In this document: positions 1-10,067 of the stretch, piece after piece | Layout of the letters: each line of letters opens with the position of its first letter | Numbering within the stretch: position 1 is the stretch's first letter | Assembly: GCF_000422965.1 (NCBI RefSeq) | Contig: NZ_AUHB01000003.1 | Location: 62,001 to 126,000 of the forward strand | Length of the DNA stretch: 64,000 bases | DNA from: Pleomorphomonas oryzae DSM 16300 | Lineage (GTDB): Bacteria; Pseudomonadota; Alphaproteobacteria; Rhizobiales; Pleomorphomonadaceae | Reading direction: 5' to 3' | Notes under the pieces: model-generated | The model's database searches: none | What the model was told of the DNA's origin: nothing | Seen by the model: the letters and a program-made list of their open reading frames with translations, nothing else | Program-made: the position numbers and the translations under genes

Positions 1-1
1 C

Positions 2-997
2 GAGTATCTGGAGTTCCTGCGTGATTTCCAGCTGCCGCCCTACAAGCTGAGCAAGGCCGACGGGCAATACCAGCTTGAATTCCATGGCCCTTGGACTCAC
101 ACGACGATGTGGGAGATTCCGGCGCTCGCCATCATCAACGAACTGCGGTCGCGCTCGGTGATGAAGACCATGCGCCGCTTCGAACTGGATGTGCTCTACG
201 CGCGCGCCAAGGCCAAGCTGTGGAGCAAGGTCGAGCGACTGCGCGCCTTTCCCGACATCAAGATCGCCGATTTCGGCACACGCCGACGCCATTCACACCT
301 CTGGCAGGATTGGTGCGTCAACGCACTGAAGGAAGGGCTAGGCCCAGCCTTCATCGGTACGTCCAACGTGCTGATGGCCATGAAGAGCGATCTCGAAGCG
401 ATCGGCACCAATGCCCACGAACTGCCAATGGCCATGGCAGCCCTCGCCAATACCGAGGATGAAATGCGCCAATCCCCCTATCGCGTGCTGCGCGACTGGC
501 AGGAACTCTACGACGGTAACCTGCTCGTCGTTCTGCCGGACGCCTTCGGTACCGCCTCTTTCCTGCGCGAGGCGCCAGACTGGGTGGCGGATTGGAAGGG
601 TTTTCGCCCCGATAGCGCCGATCCGGTCGACGGCGGCGAAGAGATCATCGCCTGGTGGAAGTCGAAGGGCGAGGATCCGCGCGACAAGCTGATCGTTTTT
701 TCCGACGGCCTCGACGTCGAGGAGATCGAGCGGGTCTACACCCACTTCCGAGGCCGTGTGCACATGAGCTTCGGCTGGGGCACCAACCTGACCAACGATT
801 TCCAGGATTGCGCGCCAAAACCCACCGACGACTTCGACGCGATATCGCTGGTCTGCAAGGTAACGCAGGTCAATGGCCGGCCGGCGGTGAAACTCTCCGA
901 CAACCCGGAGAAGGCGACGGGCGATCCGGCGGAGATCGCTCGCTACCTGCGCGTCTTCGGCGAGGCAGGGCGCGTCAAAAGGCCAGTGTTCGTATAA
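2..997 (+). CDS. pncB: Nicotinate phosphoribosyltransferase, 5'-truncated
   Basis: Cytosolic NAD-salvage enzyme that makes nicotinate mononucleotide from nicotinate and PRPP with ATP use. The open frame runs into the window edge, so roughly the first 100 residues of a protein of about 430 are missing; 331 residues are visible. The conserved stretch [10 protein letters not shown] carries the family histidine, and the phosphoribosyl-binding part shows [10 protein letters not shown] and [10 protein letters not shown]. It ends in a TAA followed at once by a strong hairpin terminator and faces accC convergently. Family identification is firm. The start lies outside the window. Confidence 0.95.
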   Translation, partial: EYLEFLRDFQLPPYKLSKADGQYQLEFHGPWTHTTMWEIPALAIINELRSRSVMKTMRRFELDVLYARAKAKLWSKVERLRAFPDIKIADFGTRRRHSHLWQDWCVNALKEGLGPAFIGTSNVLMAMKSDLEAIGTNAHELPMAMAALANTEDEMRQSPYRVLRDWQELYDGNLLVVLPDAFGTASFLREAPDWVADWKGFRPDSADPVDGGEEIIAWWKSKGEDPRDKLIVFSDGLDVEEIERVYTHFRGRVHMSFGWGTNLTNDFQDCAPKPTDDFDAISLVCKVTQVNGRPAVKLSDNPEKATGDPAEIARYLRVFGEAGRVKRPVFV

Positions 998-1016
998 GAG
1001 ATAGACCTGAAACGTC

Positions 1017-1044
1017 AACGCCGCCCGAGAGGGCGGCGTTTTTG
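1017..1044. terminator. Rho-independent terminator between pncB and accC
   Basis: Ten-base arms AACGCCGCCC and GGGCGGCGTT close a GAGA tetraloop and are followed by a T run on the plus strand. It starts 19 bases after the pncB stop. Because accC ends at 1067 from the other side it may also work for the minus strand, where the T run is poorer. Confidence 0.9.
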
Positions 1045-1066
1045 TCTTGCTTGTCTGTCGGGTCGC

Positions 1067-2419
1067 TTAGGCCTCGAACGGCTTGGTGGCGAGCCACTTT
1101 TCCAGCCAGTGGATGTCGTAGGCGCCGTCGATGATGTCGGAATTCTTCAGCATGTTGTTGAACAGCGGGATCGTCGAATCGATACCGTCGACCACGAACT
1201 CGTCCAGGCAGCGGCGCAGCCGCATCAGGCATTCGACGCGGTTGCGGCCATGGACGATCAGCTTGCCGATCATGCTGTCGTAATAGGGCGGAATCGTATA
1301 GCCCTGATAGACACCGCTATCGACACGGACGCCCAGGCCTCCCGGCGGATGCCAATAGGTGATCTTGCCGGGCGACGGCGCGAAGGTGGCGGCGTTCTCG
1401 GCGTTGATGCGGCATTCGATGGCATGGCCATTGAAGTGGACGTCCGACTGACGGAAGCTCAGCGCCTGACCCGAAGCCACCTTGATCTGTTCGTTGACGA
1501 GGTCGATGCCGGTGATCATCTCGGTCACCGGATGTTCCACCTGCAGGCGGGTGTTCATCTCGATGAAATAGAACTCGCCGTTCTCATAGAGAAACTCAAT
1601 GGTGCCGGCGCCCGAATAGTTGAGTTCGGACATGGCGTTGGCGACGATATCGCCGATCCGGGCGCGTTCGTCATCATTGAGGGCCGGCGAACGGGCCTCT
1701 TCCATGACCTTCTGATGGCGGCGTTGCAGCGAGCAGTCGCGCTCGCCGAGATGCACGGCGTTGCCTTGGCCATCGCCCAGCACCTGCAGCTCGATGTGAC
1801 GCGGCTTCAGGAGGTATTTCTCGATATAGACGGCGTCGTCACCAAAGGCGTTCTTGGCCTCGGTCTTGGCGGCCGACATGGCGGAGGGCAGTTCCGCCTC
1901 GGTCATGGCAACGCGCATGCCGCGACCGCCACCACCGGCCGAGGCCTTGACCAGCACCGGATAGCCGATCTCGGCGGCGATCCGCAGTGCATCTTCCTCG
2001 GTCTCGACTGCTCCGTCCGAGCCCGGCACCACGGGGATGCCGAGGCGCTTTGCGGTCGCCTTGGCTTCGATCTTGTCGCCCATGATCCGGATATGGTCGG
2101 CCGACGGGCCGATAAAGGCGATATTGTGGGCCGCAAGAATATCGGCGAAGCGCGCGTTCTCGCTGAGGAATCCGTATCCCGGATGTACCGCCTCGGCGCC
2201 GGTGATTTCGCAGGCCGCGACGATGTTGGGAATGTTGAGGTAGCTGTCGCGTACCGGGGCCGGGCCGATGCACACGCTCTCGTCGGCGAGGCGGACATGC
2301 ATGGCATTGGCGTCCGCCGTCGAATGAACGGCAACTGTGCCGATGCCGAGCTCCTTGCAGGCGCGCAGCACCCGAAGAGCTATTTCGCCGCGGTTGGCGA
2401 TGAGGATCTTTTCAAACAT
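1067..2419 (-). CDS. accC: Acetyl-CoA carboxylase, biotin carboxylase subunit
   Basis: Biotin carboxylase: it carboxylates the biotin of AccB with ATP and bicarbonate, the first half-reaction of malonyl-CoA synthesis. The ATP-grasp glycine loop is seen as [12 protein letters not shown] and the catalytic block as [14 protein letters not shown]. With the start at the ATG of [14 protein letters not shown] the protein is 450 residues, the normal family length. An in-frame GTG 12 bases upstream (2431) overlaps the accB stop codon and is an alternative start. It is the last gene of the minus-strand run M48 protease - dsbA - aroQ - accB - accC and is translationally coupled to accB. Confidence 0.97.
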   Translation of the reverse strand: MFEKILIANRGEIALRVLRACKELGIGTVAVHSTADANAMHVRLADESVCIGPAPVRDSYLNIPNIVAACEITGAEAVHPGYGFLSENARFADILAAHNIAFIGPSADHIRIMGDKIEAKATAKRLGIPVVPGSDGAVETEEDALRIAAEIGYPVLVKASAGGGGRGMRVAMTEAELPSAMSAAKTEAKNAFGDDAVYIEKYLLKPRHIELQVLGDGQGNAVHLGERDCSLQRRHQKVMEEARSPALNDDERARIGDIVANAMSELNYSGAGTIEFLYENGEFYFIEMNTRLQVEHPVTEMITGIDLVNEQIKVASGQALSFRQSDVHFNGHAIECRINAENAATFAPSPGKITYWHPPGGLGVRVDSGVYQGYTIPPYYDSMIGKLIVHGRNRVECLMRLRRCLDEFVVDGIDSTIPLFNNMLKNSDIIDGAYDIHWLEKWLATKPFEA

Positions 2420-2427
2420 GGGGCCGG

Positions 2428-2907
2428 TCACTCGATGATCAGCAGCGGTTCGCCAAACTCGACCGGCTGGCCGTTCTCGACGAGTACCGCGGTGACACGG
2501 CCGGCGCGCGGCGCCGGAATGTGGTTGAGGTGCTTCATGGCCTCGATGATCATCACCGTCTGGCCTTCCTTCACCACGTCGCCAACCTCCACAAAGGCCC
2601 GCGCACCCGGCTCCGGGGCGGTATAGGCGGTACCGACCATGGGGGAGGGCACGGCGCCGGGGTTGGAGGCGGGATCTGCAGCCTTCGGTGCCTCGGCGGC
2701 AGATGCCGCCACCGGAGCAGGCGCGGCCATTGCCGGCATCGCCGACGGCGCGGCCCAGCCGCCACCCTGGGTGATGGTCACCGGCGCCGCCGTCCGAGCC
2801 ACCCGTATCTTCAGCTTCTCCTGCTCCACCTCGATCTCGGTGAGGTTGGTCTCGTCGAGAATGTTGGCAAGCTGGCGGATCAGTTCGTAGTCAAAGGTCT
2901 GGGGCAT
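2428..2907 (-). CDS. accB: Acetyl-CoA carboxylase biotin carboxyl carrier protein
   Basis: Carries the biotin cofactor between biotin carboxylase and carboxyltransferase in fatty-acid synthesis. The 159-residue protein has an N-terminal helical region (about 1-40), an Ala/Pro-rich flexible linker (about 41-85) and a C-terminal biotinyl domain. The biotinylated lysine is K125 in EAMKHLNHI; the residue after the lysine is histidine, where the common motif has M or T. The gene lies 26 bases after aroQ and its stop codon overlaps the alternative GTG of accC. Confidence 0.96.
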   Translation of the reverse strand: MPQTFDYELIRQLANILDETNLTEIEVEQEKLKIRVARTAAPVTITQGGGWAAPSAMPAMAAPAPVAASAAEAPKAADPASNPGAVPSPMVGTAYTAPEPGARAFVEVGDVVKEGQTVMIIEAMKHLNHIPAPRAGRVTAVLVENGQPVEFGEPLLIIE

Positions 2908-2933
2908 CGGTTCTCACCGGATTGGGACGGCGG

Positions 2934-3377
2934 TCACCCTTTCAGGAGACCGGCGAGGGCTTCGAGCGCGAGGGTGTAGCCGAGGGGGCCTAGGCCAACG
3001 ATCACTCCAGCCGCCACGGGCGACACGAAGGACCGATGCCGAAAACTCTCGCGGGCATGAACGTTAGAGATGTGGACCTCGATCACAGGAACACCGGTTC
3101 CCTTGATCGCGTCGTGGAGGGCAATCGACGTGTGGGTATAGGCGCCGGGGTTCATCACCACGCCGGCACCGCGCCGCCCGGCCTCCTGGATCCAGTCGAC
3201 GAGCACGCCTTCGTGGTTGGACTGGCGAAACTCGACGGTAGAAAACCCCAGCGCGGCAGCTTTGTCGCGGCAATTTGCCTCGATGTCGGCAAGGGTCAGC
3301 GATCCGTAGATGCCCGGTTCCCGTGTTCCGAGAAGATTGAGGTTCGGTCCGTTGAGGATGAACGCTTCAATGGGCAA
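2934..3377 (-). CDS. aroQ: Type II 3-dehydroquinate dehydratase
   Basis: Shikimate-pathway dehydratase converting 3-dehydroquinate to 3-dehydroshikimate in the cytosol. At 147 residues it has type II length. The flexible lid carries the catalytic Arg and Tyr in [12 protein letters not shown], and the substrate-binding segments are NPGAYTHTS and [16 protein letters not shown]. It is followed closely by accB, a neighbourhood common in proteobacteria, and preceded by a 158-base gap after the DsbA-like gene. Confidence 0.96.
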   Translation of the reverse strand: MPIEAFILNGPNLNLLGTREPGIYGSLTLADIEANCRDKAAALGFSTVEFRQSNHEGVLVDWIQEAGRRGAGVVMNPGAYTHTSIALHDAIKGTGVPVIEVHISNVHARESFRHRSFVSPVAAGVIVGLGPLGYTLALEALAGLLKG

Positions 3378-3535
3378 TCGGTCGGTTCCCTTTCAAGTCG
3401 GGGCGGGGGCAGCCGCAACCCTGGCATGGGCAGCGGCCGGCTTCCTTATAGGCATATGCCGCGCCGAAAAAAAGAGGCAGCGCCAATTCATCCCCGTCTG
3501 TGGGACTCACCTCGCTTATGCCTTCCGATCGGCAA

Positions 3536-4300
3536 TCAGCAGGCCGTCTTGCCGCAAGCCCGCATCGCTTCGATCCGGCGATTGAGCTCGGAAAAGCCGA
3601 CGGCGCCGTAGACCAGCTCATCGCCGATGATATAGGCCGGCGTGCCGTTGATGTTGAGCTTGCGAGCGAGATCATAGGAGTGGGTGATCGCCTCGGCCAC
3701 TTCCGGCTTGGCGGCCAGCTCTTTCACCTTCGCCTCGTCGAGACCGGCTTTCACCGCCGATGCCAGGGCGCGGTCGCCGTCGGCCTGGCCGCGGCCGCCC
3801 AGCAAATCGAAATGAAACGCCTCATAGGCCTTGGGATCGATGATATTGACCGCAGCCGCCACCTTGGCCGCTTCGACAGATCCTTCGCTCAGGATGGGGA
3901 ACTCCTTGAGGATGATCTTGACGTCCTTCTCCTTGTCGAGAATGGCGCGGGTGTCGCCCAGCGCCTTCTTGCAGTAGCCGCAGTTGTAATCGAAGAACTC
4001 GACGAGGGCGATCTTGGCTTTGGGATCGCCGAGAACCGCCTGGTAGGGCGAGGAGAAGATGGCTTCTCGGTTCGTTTGGATGGCGTCGGTCCGTCCCTGC
4101 TCCTCGGCGGCTTTGTTGCGCGCGTCGAGCGCCTGCAGTGCCTCAGTAATCACCTCGGGATGGTCCATCAGATACGCTTTGACGACATCGCCGATCGCCG
4201 CCTTCTGGCTGCTGGTGAACTCCTCGGCGGAAGCCATGGAGGGGAGGAGAGCCGCGGCGACGAGTGTGGCCGACAGTATTTTTCGGAAACGGGCAAACAT
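3536..4300 (-). CDS. DsbA-family periplasmic thiol:disulfide oxidoreductase
   Basis: Predicted exported thioredoxin-fold protein of the Com1/DsbG-like group. Starting at the ATG of MFARFRKIL (Shine-Dalgarno AAGGAG upstream) gives 254 residues with a signal peptide ending near ASA (residue 25). A helical N-terminal extension (about 27-85) precedes the thioredoxin fold. The redox pair is C107/C110 in NCGYCKK and the cis-proline loop is NINGTPAYIIGD. It lies 32 bases after the M48 protease gene. Whether it is an oxidase or an isomerase cannot be told from sequence. Confidence 0.9.
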   Translation of the reverse strand: MFARFRKILSATLVAAALLPSMASAEEFTSSQKAAIGDVVKAYLMDHPEVITEALQALDARNKAAEEQGRTDAIQTNREAIFSSPYQAVLGDPKAKIALVEFFDYNCGYCKKALGDTRAILDKEKDVKIILKEFPILSEGSVEAAKVAAAVNIIDPKAYEAFHFDLLGGRGQADGDRALASAVKAGLDEAKVKELAAKPEVAEAITHSYDLARKLNINGTPAYIIGDELVYGAVGFSELNRRIEAMRACGKTAC

Positions 4301-4332
4301 GCGACTGCTCCTTGTCCCAGGCGAGGAACCGG

Positions 4333-5706
4333 TCAATTCGGTGCCTTGTAGGTGATGATGTCGTCGGCGCGCAGCCAGGCCGGTGAGCCTGCCTTCAGGC
4401 TTTCCTGCGCACGAATGGCGTATTTCTTGGCCGTTTGGATGTCGCCGGAGGCGAAGCTTCCCTGGGCAGAGGCGAGGTCGGCCAAGGGAATGTTGTTCTT
4501 GCGGGCGTAGGCGATGGCAAGCTGCCGGTAACCGTCGGGCTGGTCTGGGTCATCGCCGATCCCCTTGGTCAGAGCCGCGATGGCCTCGTCCGTGAGTTGA
4601 TTGTCGCCGGTACCCACCAGAGCCTGTCCAAGCAAGACGCGGATAAGGCCGGCGTTCGGAGCCAGCGCGACCGCCTTGCGAAGGGGGGGCAGGGCATCCC
4701 TTGGCTTGCCGGTTTCCAGCAGGATCTGCCCTTTGAGTTCCCAGAAATAAGGATTGTTCGGCGAGCGCTTGATCAGCGCATCCATCCGGGTGAGGGCGGA
4801 TTGGGGGTCGGAGAACCGATAGGCGACGATCGCACGGGCGTAATCGGCCGCGAGACTGGTGTCGGACTGCGGATAAAGCCGCAGCACGCTTTGGCCGTTT
4901 CGGGTGAAGGCGGCGAATTTGGCGCGCACCAGGTCGTGTCGCTCTTTGAGCGCGGGATCGTCCGGCTTGTCGAAAAACTTCGATTTGCGGGCCATCTCAT
5001 CGATCATGGTGATGCGGTCGGCAGCCATGGGATGGGTCTGAACATAGGGGTCGATGTGCGCCGACATGAACATCTGCTGATCGGCGAACCGCTTGAAGGT
5101 TTCCAGCATGCCCTTCGCGGACTGGCCAGTCTCGGCGAGATATTTCAGCGCAAGCTGATCGGCGGCCGTTTCATTCTCGCGGGCATACATCAGAAGACCC
5201 CGCTGACCGATCTGCATGCCGCCTGTCGCCACAGCGCCGGCCGCAGCTCCGCCGCCGCCGGCTGCCCCGGCTGCCACACCGCCAAGCAAGGCAATCGCCG
5301 TCAGGATCTGCATCCTGCGGATTTCGGAGCGGAGCTGCGCCAGGTGGTTGGCCGCGAGATGGCCGATTTCATGGGCCAGAACGCCGATGAGCTGATTGGG
5401 TGTCGTGGAATCGATGATAGCGCCTGCGTTGACGAAAATATGCCGGCTGTCGGCCACGAAGGCGTTGAAGGTGTCATCATTGACCAGCTTGACCTGGACG
5501 GTGGCTGCGCCGAGACCGGCAGCCTTCAAGAGGGGGCGGGTATAGTCGGCGATTAGCGCTTCCGCCTCGGCGTCACGCAACAACGAAATCCCACGGCTTC
5601 GCTCGGCGGCAAAGGACGGCAGCGACGACGAGACGGCGATAGCCGCTGCCGTCATGACGGCGACGGAGGTGCGGAAGAAGTTGGTCATCATGACGCGATT
5701 CACCAT
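4333..5706 (-). CDS. M48 family metallopeptidase with C-terminal TPR region (BepA-like)
   Basis: Predicted periplasmic zinc metalloprotease/chaperone similar in layout to BepA, which handles outer-membrane protein assembly. The start at MVNRVMMTNFF gives 457 residues with a signal peptide of about 34 residues. The zinc motif is H112-E-x-x-H116 in GVLAHEIGHLAANH, with the third ligand in ENETAADQLALKYL. Residues about 330-450 form TPR-like helices. A second ATG at 5691 is possible. The frame stays open far upstream to 6456, but that part is antisense to the aminotransferase and is not coding. Confidence 0.9.
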   Translation of the reverse strand: MVNRVMMTNFFRTSVAVMTAAAIAVSSSLPSFAAERSRGISLLRDAEAEALIADYTRPLLKAAGLGAATVQVKLVNDDTFNAFVADSRHIFVNAGAIIDSTTPNQLIGVLAHEIGHLAANHLAQLRSEIRRMQILTAIALLGGVAAGAAGGGGAAAGAVATGGMQIGQRGLLMYARENETAADQLALKYLAETGQSAKGMLETFKRFADQQMFMSAHIDPYVQTHPMAADRITMIDEMARKSKFFDKPDDPALKERHDLVRAKFAAFTRNGQSVLRLYPQSDTSLAADYARAIVAYRFSDPQSALTRMDALIKRSPNNPYFWELKGQILLETGKPRDALPPLRKAVALAPNAGLIRVLLGQALVGTGDNQLTDEAIAALTKGIGDDPDQPDGYRQLAIAYARKNNIPLADLASAQGSFASGDIQTAKKYAIRAQESLKAGSPAWLRADDIITYKAPN

Positions 5707-5838
5707 CGAAAGTCTCGTCAGTGTGTCTGGCGCCTGATAAAGGGCAGAACGCGCGCCCGGCGCAATGGAAAAATCCTGAAGCGCCACTGACGTGGCGGAA
5801 GACTGCCGGTTATCTCGGGCAAAATCGTGGAGAGGGAT

Positions 5839-6987
5839 ATGCTGGTTTCGCGGCGGAGTGATGTAGCGCCCTTCCTGGCCATGGACGTGCTGTCGGATGC
5901 CAACCGCCTCGCCCGCGAGGGTCGGGACATCATTCACATGGAACTTGGCGAACCTGGCGCACCTGTTCCCGCCGCCGTGCGTCAGGCTGCCGAGACGGCA
6001 CTCTCCCGTGGCCGCGTCGGCTATACGGAAGCCCTTGGTATTCCGGAGTTGCGCGCGCGCATTGCTCGTCTCTATGCCGATCGTTACGGTGTTGATGTGC
6101 CATCCGAACGGGTCGCCGTGACGGGAGGATCCTCCGGCGCCTTCAACTTGGCCTTTCTTGCCATGTTCGATGTCGGCGACCGCGTCGGTCTGCCGACACC
6201 CGGTTATCCTGCTTATCGAAATATTCTGACCGCGCTCGGCCTGGAGGTGGTGGAGATTCCGACCACCGTCGAAGCGCGTTGGCAGGCAAGTGCCGCTGCC
6301 ATTGAAAAGGTACACGCAGAACGGCCGCTCGCCGGCGTCATCGTGGCAAGCCCCAATAATCCTTCGGGCACCATGATGACCCGCGATGGTCTCAAATCTC
6401 TGGTCGCCGCCTGTCGCGATCTGAAGATCGCTCTCGTCATGGACGAGATCTATCATGGCCTTGTCTATGACGGCGACCAGGTGACGGCGCTAGAGTTTTC
6501 CGACGATGTGGTCGTCGTCAACTCCTTCTCCAAATACTTCTGCATGACCGGCTGGCGTGTTGGTTGGATGGTGCTTCCCGAAGAGCTTGTGCGGCCAGTC
6601 GAACGCCTCGCTCAAAATCTCTTCATCTCGCCATCGGAACTATCGCAGCGTGCCGCTCTCGGTGCTTTCGAAGCGGAACAGGAATTGGAAGCGGTGAAGG
6701 CCGGCTATGCAGCGAGCCGTCGGCTGCTTTTGGAGCGCATGCCCAAGATCGGGCTCGACCGTTTTCTGCCGGTCGACGGCGCCTTCTATTTCTATGCCGA
6801 CGTCAGCCGCTACACCAACGACAGTCTCGATTTCTGCCGCCGCATGCTGCACGAAGCGGGCGTAGCCGCAACGCCGGGCCTCGATTTCGATACCGGGCGC
6901 GGCTCATCCTACGTGCGCTTCTCCTTCGCCGGCCGCACGGATGCCATCGCCGAGGCCTGTGAGCGGCTGGGTGGCTGGTTGAGGTAG
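5839..6987 (+). CDS. PLP-dependent class I/II aminotransferase
   Basis: Fold-type I aminotransferase of the aspartate-aminotransferase superfamily. The ATG at 5839 sits just behind GGAGAGGG and gives 382 residues; a GTG at 5827 is an alternative. Recognisable blocks are ASPNNPSGTM, the aspartate of MDEIYHGL, the PLP lysine in NSFSKYFCMTGWRVGW and the C-terminal arginine in SYVRFSFAG. Substrate cannot be assigned. It is divergent from the M48 protease gene and convergent with the GGCT-like gene. Confidence 0.9.
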   Translation: MLVSRRSDVAPFLAMDVLSDANRLAREGRDIIHMELGEPGAPVPAAVRQAAETALSRGRVGYTEALGIPELRARIARLYADRYGVDVPSERVAVTGGSSGAFNLAFLAMFDVGDRVGLPTPGYPAYRNILTALGLEVVEIPTTVEARWQASAAAIEKVHAERPLAGVIVASPNNPSGTMMTRDGLKSLVAACRDLKIALVMDEIYHGLVYDGDQVTALEFSDDVVVVNSFSKYFCMTGWRVGWMVLPEELVRPVERLAQNLFISPSELSQRAALGAFEAEQELEAVKAGYAASRRLLLERMPKIGLDRFLPVDGAFYFYADVSRYTNDSLDFCRRMLHEAGVAATPGLDFDTGRGSSYVRFSFAGRTDAIAEACERLGGWLR

Positions 6988-6991
6988 ATCC

Positions 6992-7333
6992 CTACGCCTT
7001 CACGTAGACCCAGGCCTTAGCGCCGGACTTCAGTGCGACCAGGATCCGCTTGTAGTCGGCGACCTCATACCCATCGGCCGCGATCAATTCGTCCGGCGTG
7101 ATCTCGAAGACGACGCCAGGCACTTCGTCGTCTGGGTTGTCGCTTGGCGAGACGATTGGGTGGTGCGTCTCCCCAGACTGCCGCAGCACGTCTGGGTCGG
7201 TGATCTCGACCATCGCGCGATGCCAGCCGACCATGGCGTCCGGACGACCCTTGAGTTCGCGTCCGAAGTTGGCGAGCTGTACCGACTTCAGCTGCAGGGT
7301 TCCGTAAGAAAACAAAAGCACGTCTTCTGCCAT
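6992..7333 (-). CDS. Gamma-glutamylcyclotransferase-like (AIG2/GGCT fold) protein
   Basis: Small protein of 113 residues beginning MAEDVLLFSYGTLQ. The YGTL signature near the N-terminus is the typical substrate-loop motif of the GGCT/AIG2 fold. The start was placed at the ATG 7333 because AAGGAA lies seven bases upstream; the frame is open further upstream but without composition or homology support. It lies downstream of rne in the same direction. The substrate is unknown; the fold suggests glutathione or gamma-glutamyl metabolism. Confidence 0.8.
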   Translation of the reverse strand: MAEDVLLFSYGTLQLKSVQLANFGRELKGRPDAMVGWHRAMVEITDPDVLRQSGETHHPIVSPSDNPDDEVPGVVFEITPDELIAADGYEVADYKRILVALKSGAKAWVYVKA

Positions 7334-7368
7334 GTCGGATTCCTTCTGTTTGTGCTGACATATGACAA

Positions 7369-7395
7369 GGCCGCCCAGGTTCAACCGGGGCGGCC
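7369..7395 (-). terminator. GC-rich hairpin after rne (possible terminator)
   Basis: Arms GGCCGCCC and GGGCGGCC close a 10-11 base loop 26 bases past the rne stop. Only a weak T-containing tail (CTTGT) follows on the minus strand, so termination may be weak and transcription may continue into the GGCT-like gene. Confidence 0.45.
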
Positions 7396-7421
7396 CACCG
7401 TCAGTTCGCTTCAGTCCATTC

Positions 7422-10067
7422 TCAGAAGAACGAGCGGCGCTGCCACCATCCGGTCTTCTTGGGATGGTTGGAGTCAGGTTCCGGTTCCGGTTCTGGCTCC
7501 GGTCGAGGTGCCGGTTCGTTTGCTTCAACCGACTTTTCAACCAGCTCGGCGACACTTTCCAGCGGAGGATGGGCAGGAGCCGCCGCTTCCGAAGACTCTT
7601 CCGGCGCTTCTTCGTCCTGATCCGCCAGCGTTTCCACCGGCTCGTCGTTCAGCACGCTCGGGGCAGCGATCGCCGCTTCAGCATCGCCGGCGTCAGCAGC
7701 AGGCCCTTCGTCGGTTGCAGCGGCTTCCTCGCCGGTGGCTTCTGCACCTTCCGAAACAGGTTCGCCATCCTGCGCTGCGGCAGCCGATTCGTCCTCAAGC
7801 TGATGCCGGCGACGCCCGCCGCGACGGCCACGCCGACGCGACCGACGGCGCTGCTCGCTTTCGGTTTCGCCTTCCAGACGAGCTTCGCCCTCCTCGTCGG
7901 ACCCCTCGTCATCGCTTTCGACACCTTCGGCGCCTTCAATTGCCGTCTGGTCGTCGCCTTCGGCAGCCGCGTCCTGGCTATCGCCGTTGGCGGCCTCGCC
8001 GCCCTCGACCCGCCGCCGCCGACGACGACGACGCTTGCGACGAGCATCCCCGTCGCCGCGATCCTCGCGAGACGACTGCGCCTTCTCGGCCTCGCCCTCT
8101 TCGTCTTCTTCTTCCTCGACCTCCTCGTCGATTTCCTCGTCATAGGGCTGCACGCTTTCGGGCGTCAGCGTCGGCGCGGGCAGCGGCGGGGCAGGGTTGA
8201 GGATGATTTCGCCGCGCTCGACGGCAAAATGCTGGGAACCCAGATGCTCGTCGGCGGCAATGGTGATGGTCAGGCCGAAGCGCGCCTCAAGATCGGACAG
8301 ATGCTTGCGCTTCTGGTTGAGGATGTAGAGTGCCACTGCCGAGCGGGTCCGCACGGTGAGGTGATGCGTCACGCCCTTGATCAGCAGATCTTCGAGTGAG
8401 CGCAGCACGTGCAACGCCACGCTTTCGGTAGAACGGACGATGCCGGCGCCCAGGCAGTGCGGGCAGAGCTCGGTAGAGCCTTCCAGCACGCCAGTGCGGA
8501 TGCGCTGGCGGCTCATCTCCATCAGGCCGAAGTGCGAGATGCGGCCCACCTGGATGCGGGCGCGGTCGTTCTTCAGGCAATCCTTGAGCTTGCGTTCCAC
8601 CGCCTTGTTGTTCTTGGCCTCCTCCATGTCGATGAAGTCGATCACGATGAGGCCGGCGAGATCGCGCAGGCGGAGTTGGCGGGCCACTTCTTCAGCGGCT
8701 TCGAGGTTGGTCGCGAGCGCCGTATCCTCGATGTTGTGCTCGCGCGTCGACCTGCCAGAGTTGACGTCGATGGCGACGAGCGCTTCCGTCTGGTTGATGA
8801 CGAGGTAGCCGCCGGACTTCAGCGTCACCTGCGGCGAGAACATCGCATCGAGCTGTGGCTCGACACCGAAACGTCCGAACACTGGGATAGGATCGCGATA
8901 GGGCTGAACATTCTTGGCATGGCTCGGCATGAGCATGCGCATGAAGTCCTTGGCCTCGCGGTAGGAGTCTTCGCCGGCCACCAGGACTTCGTCGATGTCC
9001 TTGTTGTAGAGGTCGCGAATCGAGCGTTTGACCAGCGAGCCTTCCTCGTAGACGAGGCTCGGCGCGCTTGAGCGCAGCGTCAGTTCGCGCACGTTTTCCC
9101 ACAGGCGCAGCAGATACTCGAAGTCGCGCTTGATCTCGGTCTTGGTGCGGGCAGCGCCGGCCGTCCGCAGAATGACACCCATGCCTTCCGGCACGTCGAG
9201 CTCGTGAGCGATCTCCTTGAGGCGCTTGCGGTCCTGAACGTTGGTGATCTTGCGGGAAATGCCGCCACCCCTGCCGGAGTTGGGCATCAACACCGAATAA
9301 CGGCCGGCCAGTGACAGATAGGTGGTCAGGGCGGCGCCCTTGGTGCCGCGCTCTTCCTTGACGACCTGGACCAGCAGCACCTGCCGCCGCTTGATCACTT
9401 CCTGGATGCGATACTGGCGCGCCCGGCGACTGCGCCGCTCGGGAACTTCTTCGAGCGCATCTTCAGCGCCGACGTTCTCGACGTGCTCTTCTTCCTCGTC
9501 GCCGGACCGCTCTTCGCCATCGTCATTGATGGTCTCGACCGACTGGTCATCGTGGATGTCGATGACGCCGCCGATCTCGGGCACCGGAACTTCGTCATCG
9601 CCGGATTCGATGATGGGCGTTGCTTCCATCGAAGCGACTTCATCGGTCGGCCGCGACTCAGCATCCTCGGTCGGCGCTTCGCTGACCGTTTCCGTGGGCC
9701 GGGTGGCGGCCTTGGCCGCCTGAGCGCGCGACTGCCGCTCACGATGGATACGAGCCCGCCGCTCGTACTCTTCGCGTTCTTCCGCCTCTTCGGCCTCGAT
9801 CAGGGCCTGACGATCGGCCTGGGGGATTTGATAGTAGTCGGGATGGATTTCCGAAAAGGCAAGAAAGCCATGGCGGTTACCGCCATACTCGACGAAAGCT
9901 GCCTGCAGCGACGGCTCAACGCGCGTCACCTTGGCGAGATAAATATTGCCTCTGAGCTGTTTCCTTGTCGCCGACTCGAAATCGAATTCCTCAACGCGGT
10001 GTCCACGCACCACAACCACCCGGGTCTCCTCCGGGTGGGTGGCGTCGATCAGCATTTTGTTGGCCAT
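7422..10067 (-). CDS. rne: Ribonuclease E
   Basis: Endoribonuclease that starts mRNA decay and processes rRNA and tRNA precursors at the inner membrane-associated degradosome. The 881-residue protein has an S1 domain interrupted by an acidic insertion (about 95-185, typical of alphaproteobacteria), the DNase I-like catalytic part with AIDVNSGRST and IVIDFIDME, and the Zn-link CPHC near STELCPHCLGAG. The C-terminal third is a disordered Glu/Ala- and Arg-rich scaffold ending in KKTGWWQRRSFF. Start MANKMLIDATHPEE is preceded by GGGAG. The leader contains a long hairpin. Confidence 0.95.
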   Translation of the reverse strand: MANKMLIDATHPEETRVVVVRGHRVEEFDFESATRKQLRGNIYLAKVTRVEPSLQAAFVEYGGNRHGFLAFSEIHPDYYQIPQADRQALIEAEEAEEREEYERRARIHRERQSRAQAAKAATRPTETVSEAPTEDAESRPTDEVASMEATPIIESGDDEVPVPEIGGVIDIHDDQSVETINDDGEERSGDEEEEHVENVGAEDALEEVPERRSRRARQYRIQEVIKRRQVLLVQVVKEERGTKGAALTTYLSLAGRYSVLMPNSGRGGGISRKITNVQDRKRLKEIAHELDVPEGMGVILRTAGAARTKTEIKRDFEYLLRLWENVRELTLRSSAPSLVYEEGSLVKRSIRDLYNKDIDEVLVAGEDSYREAKDFMRMLMPSHAKNVQPYRDPIPVFGRFGVEPQLDAMFSPQVTLKSGGYLVINQTEALVAIDVNSGRSTREHNIEDTALATNLEAAEEVARQLRLRDLAGLIVIDFIDMEEAKNNKAVERKLKDCLKNDRARIQVGRISHFGLMEMSRQRIRTGVLEGSTELCPHCLGAGIVRSTESVALHVLRSLEDLLIKGVTHHLTVRTRSAVALYILNQKRKHLSDLEARFGLTITIAADEHLGSQHFAVERGEIILNPAPPLPAPTLTPESVQPYDEEIDEEVEEEEDEEGEAEKAQSSREDRGDGDARRKRRRRRRRRVEGGEAANGDSQDAAAEGDDQTAIEGAEGVESDDEGSDEEGEARLEGETESEQRRRSRRRGRRGGRRRHQLEDESAAAAQDGEPVSEGAEATGEEAAATDEGPAADAGDAEAAIAAPSVLNDEPVETLADQDEEAPEESSEAAAPAHPPLESVAELVEKSVEANEPAPRPEPEPEPEPDSNHPKKTGWWQRRSFF

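Noticed and set aside
1109-2626. 505-codon open frame on the plus strand
   Set aside because: Fully antisense to accC and the end of accB; explained by GC-rich codon bias in the real frame, and its translation resembles no family.
5707-6456. N-terminal extension of the M48 protease frame
   Set aside because: Antisense to the well-supported aminotransferase; the real protein begins with a signal peptide at 5706.
7362-8399. 345-codon frame opposite the rne C-terminal region
   Set aside because: The repetitive Arg/Phe/Leu translation mirrors the Glu/Arg-rich RNase E tail.
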